Assembly (NCBI GenBank): GCA_027349615.1 | Contig: DAIEML010000122.1 | Location: 1-7,095, forward strand | From: Ignavibacteriales bacterium | GTDB taxonomy: Bacteria; Bacteroidota; Ignavibacteria; Ignavibacteriales; Ignavibacteriaceae | Direction of reading: 5' to 3' | Length of the DNA stretch: 7,095 bases | In this document: positions 6,923 to 7,095 of the stretch, one piece after another | How the letters are laid out: each line of letters begins with the position of its first letter | How positions within the stretch are numbered: position 1 is the first letter of the stretch | Made by a program: the position numbers and the translations under genes | Notes under the pieces: generated by a model | Told to the model about the DNA's origin: nothing | Databases searched by the model: none | What the model saw: the letters and a program-made list of their open reading frames with translations, nothing else

Positions 6923-6954
6923 TTTGTTTGGTTTTTTTTTATAGATTATTTTTG
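6923..6954 (+). promoter_or_regulatory. Candidate Bacteroidota-type promoter before the last gene
   Basis: TTTG at 6923-6926 is followed 20 bases later by TATTTTTG at 6947-6954. This matches the Bacteroidota pattern of TTTG, about 19-20 bases, then TAnnTTTG. Transcription would start about at the ATG of the gene at 6959, giving a leaderless or nearly leaderless message. The sequence is T-rich, so a chance match is possible, and this organism may not use that sigma factor type. Confidence 0.3.
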
Positions 6955-6958
6955 AACC

Positions 6959-7095
6959 ATGGATTCTAAAAAATATAATAATATAAAATTAGCTATTGGC
7001 ATTATAAAAGGAATTTTTAGCTTTATACTAATTCTTTTGTTTGTCTTAACCGGCCTAAGTTTAAACCTTCAAAATTATCTTGGAAGATTTTTCTC
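6959..7095 (+). CDS. Start of an unidentified membrane protein (3' end outside window)
   Basis: An open frame runs from the ATG at 6959 to the window end: 45 complete codons with no stop. The protein begins with a short polar, basic stretch (MDSKKYNNIK) followed by a long hydrophobic helix at about 11-34 ('LAIGIIKGIFSFILILLFVL') and then 'TGLSLNLQNYLGRFF'. I cannot identify it firmly. The beginning is reminiscent of the N-terminal membrane region of M48/Ste24-type metallopeptidases, but only one helix is visible and the HExxH motif would lie far outside. It is on the same strand as the bat genes but separated from batE by 81 bases. A promoter-like motif lies directly upstream, so it may be an independent unit. 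Confidence 0.6.
   Translation, partial: MDSKKYNNIKLAIGIIKGIFSFILILLFVLTGLSLNLQNYLGRFF

Noticed and set aside
6878..6946. Rho-independent terminator after batE, suggested by the run of nine T at 6932-6940
   Set aside because: No GC-rich inverted repeat precedes the T run; the upstream GGTTTGTTTGG cannot form a stem by itself.
1..7095. A new defence or mobile system
   Set aside because: All complete genes are accounted for by the known Bat operon layout; there is no transposase, integrase, tRNA, direct-repeat array or change in base composition suggesting an insertion.

Overview
The window carries most of a Bat ("Bacteroides aerotolerance") operon, all on the + strand, from an AT-rich member of the Bacteroidota/Chlorobiota/Ignavibacteriota assemblage. 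The gene order DUF58 - small BatD-like protein - batA - batB - batC - batD - batE is typical of that group. The AT-rich coding style, the mixture of GAGG-type and absent Shine-Dalgarno sites, and signal peptides ending in 'FAQ' fit an Ignavibacteria-like organism. That placement is inference and no marker gene confirms it.

Layout: 1-386 is the 3' end of a DUF58 gene cut by the window edge; a moxR AAA+ ATPase gene would be expected just upstream, outside the window. 380-1333 encodes a small secreted/anchored BatD-like protein. 1323-2318 (batA) and 2391-3434 (batB) are paralogous membrane-anchored von Willebrand A proteins, each with a complete MIDAS metal site. 3431-4204 (batC) is an exported TPR protein with a long K/N/Q/D-rich tail. 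4243-6090 (batD) is a large beta-rich protein with one transmembrane anchor. 6083-6877 (batE) has TPRs, two transmembrane helices and an SH3b domain. From 6959 a new membrane-protein gene starts and runs off the end. Its start, MDSKKYNN then a hydrophobic helix, is too short to name safely; an M48/Ste24-like peptidase is a weak possibility. No stretch above 300 bases lacks a gene.

Four of the six junctions overlap by 4 to 11 bases, and the other two gaps are 72 and 38 bases, so the block is very probably one transcription unit with translational coupling. Charge distribution around the predicted membrane helices puts both vWA domains, the TPRs, the beta domains and the SH3b domain in the periplasm. 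The helical tails of BatD and the BatD-like protein lie in the cytoplasm, where MoxR and DUF58 are expected. The most economical model is a trans-envelope complex in which a MoxR ATPase acts, via DUF58 and the cytoplasmic tails, on periplasmic metal-binding vWA proteins. The true substrate of Bat systems is unsettled: the locus was named for aerotolerance in Bacteroides fragilis, but work in Leptospira did not support a direct oxidative-stress role.

I found no RNA gene, CRISPR array, insertion sequence or clearly undescribed system. The points most worth a second look are the related architecture of the two BatD-type proteins, the low-complexity tail of BatC, the AT-rich repeated spacer before batB, and a possible leaderless promoter after batE.
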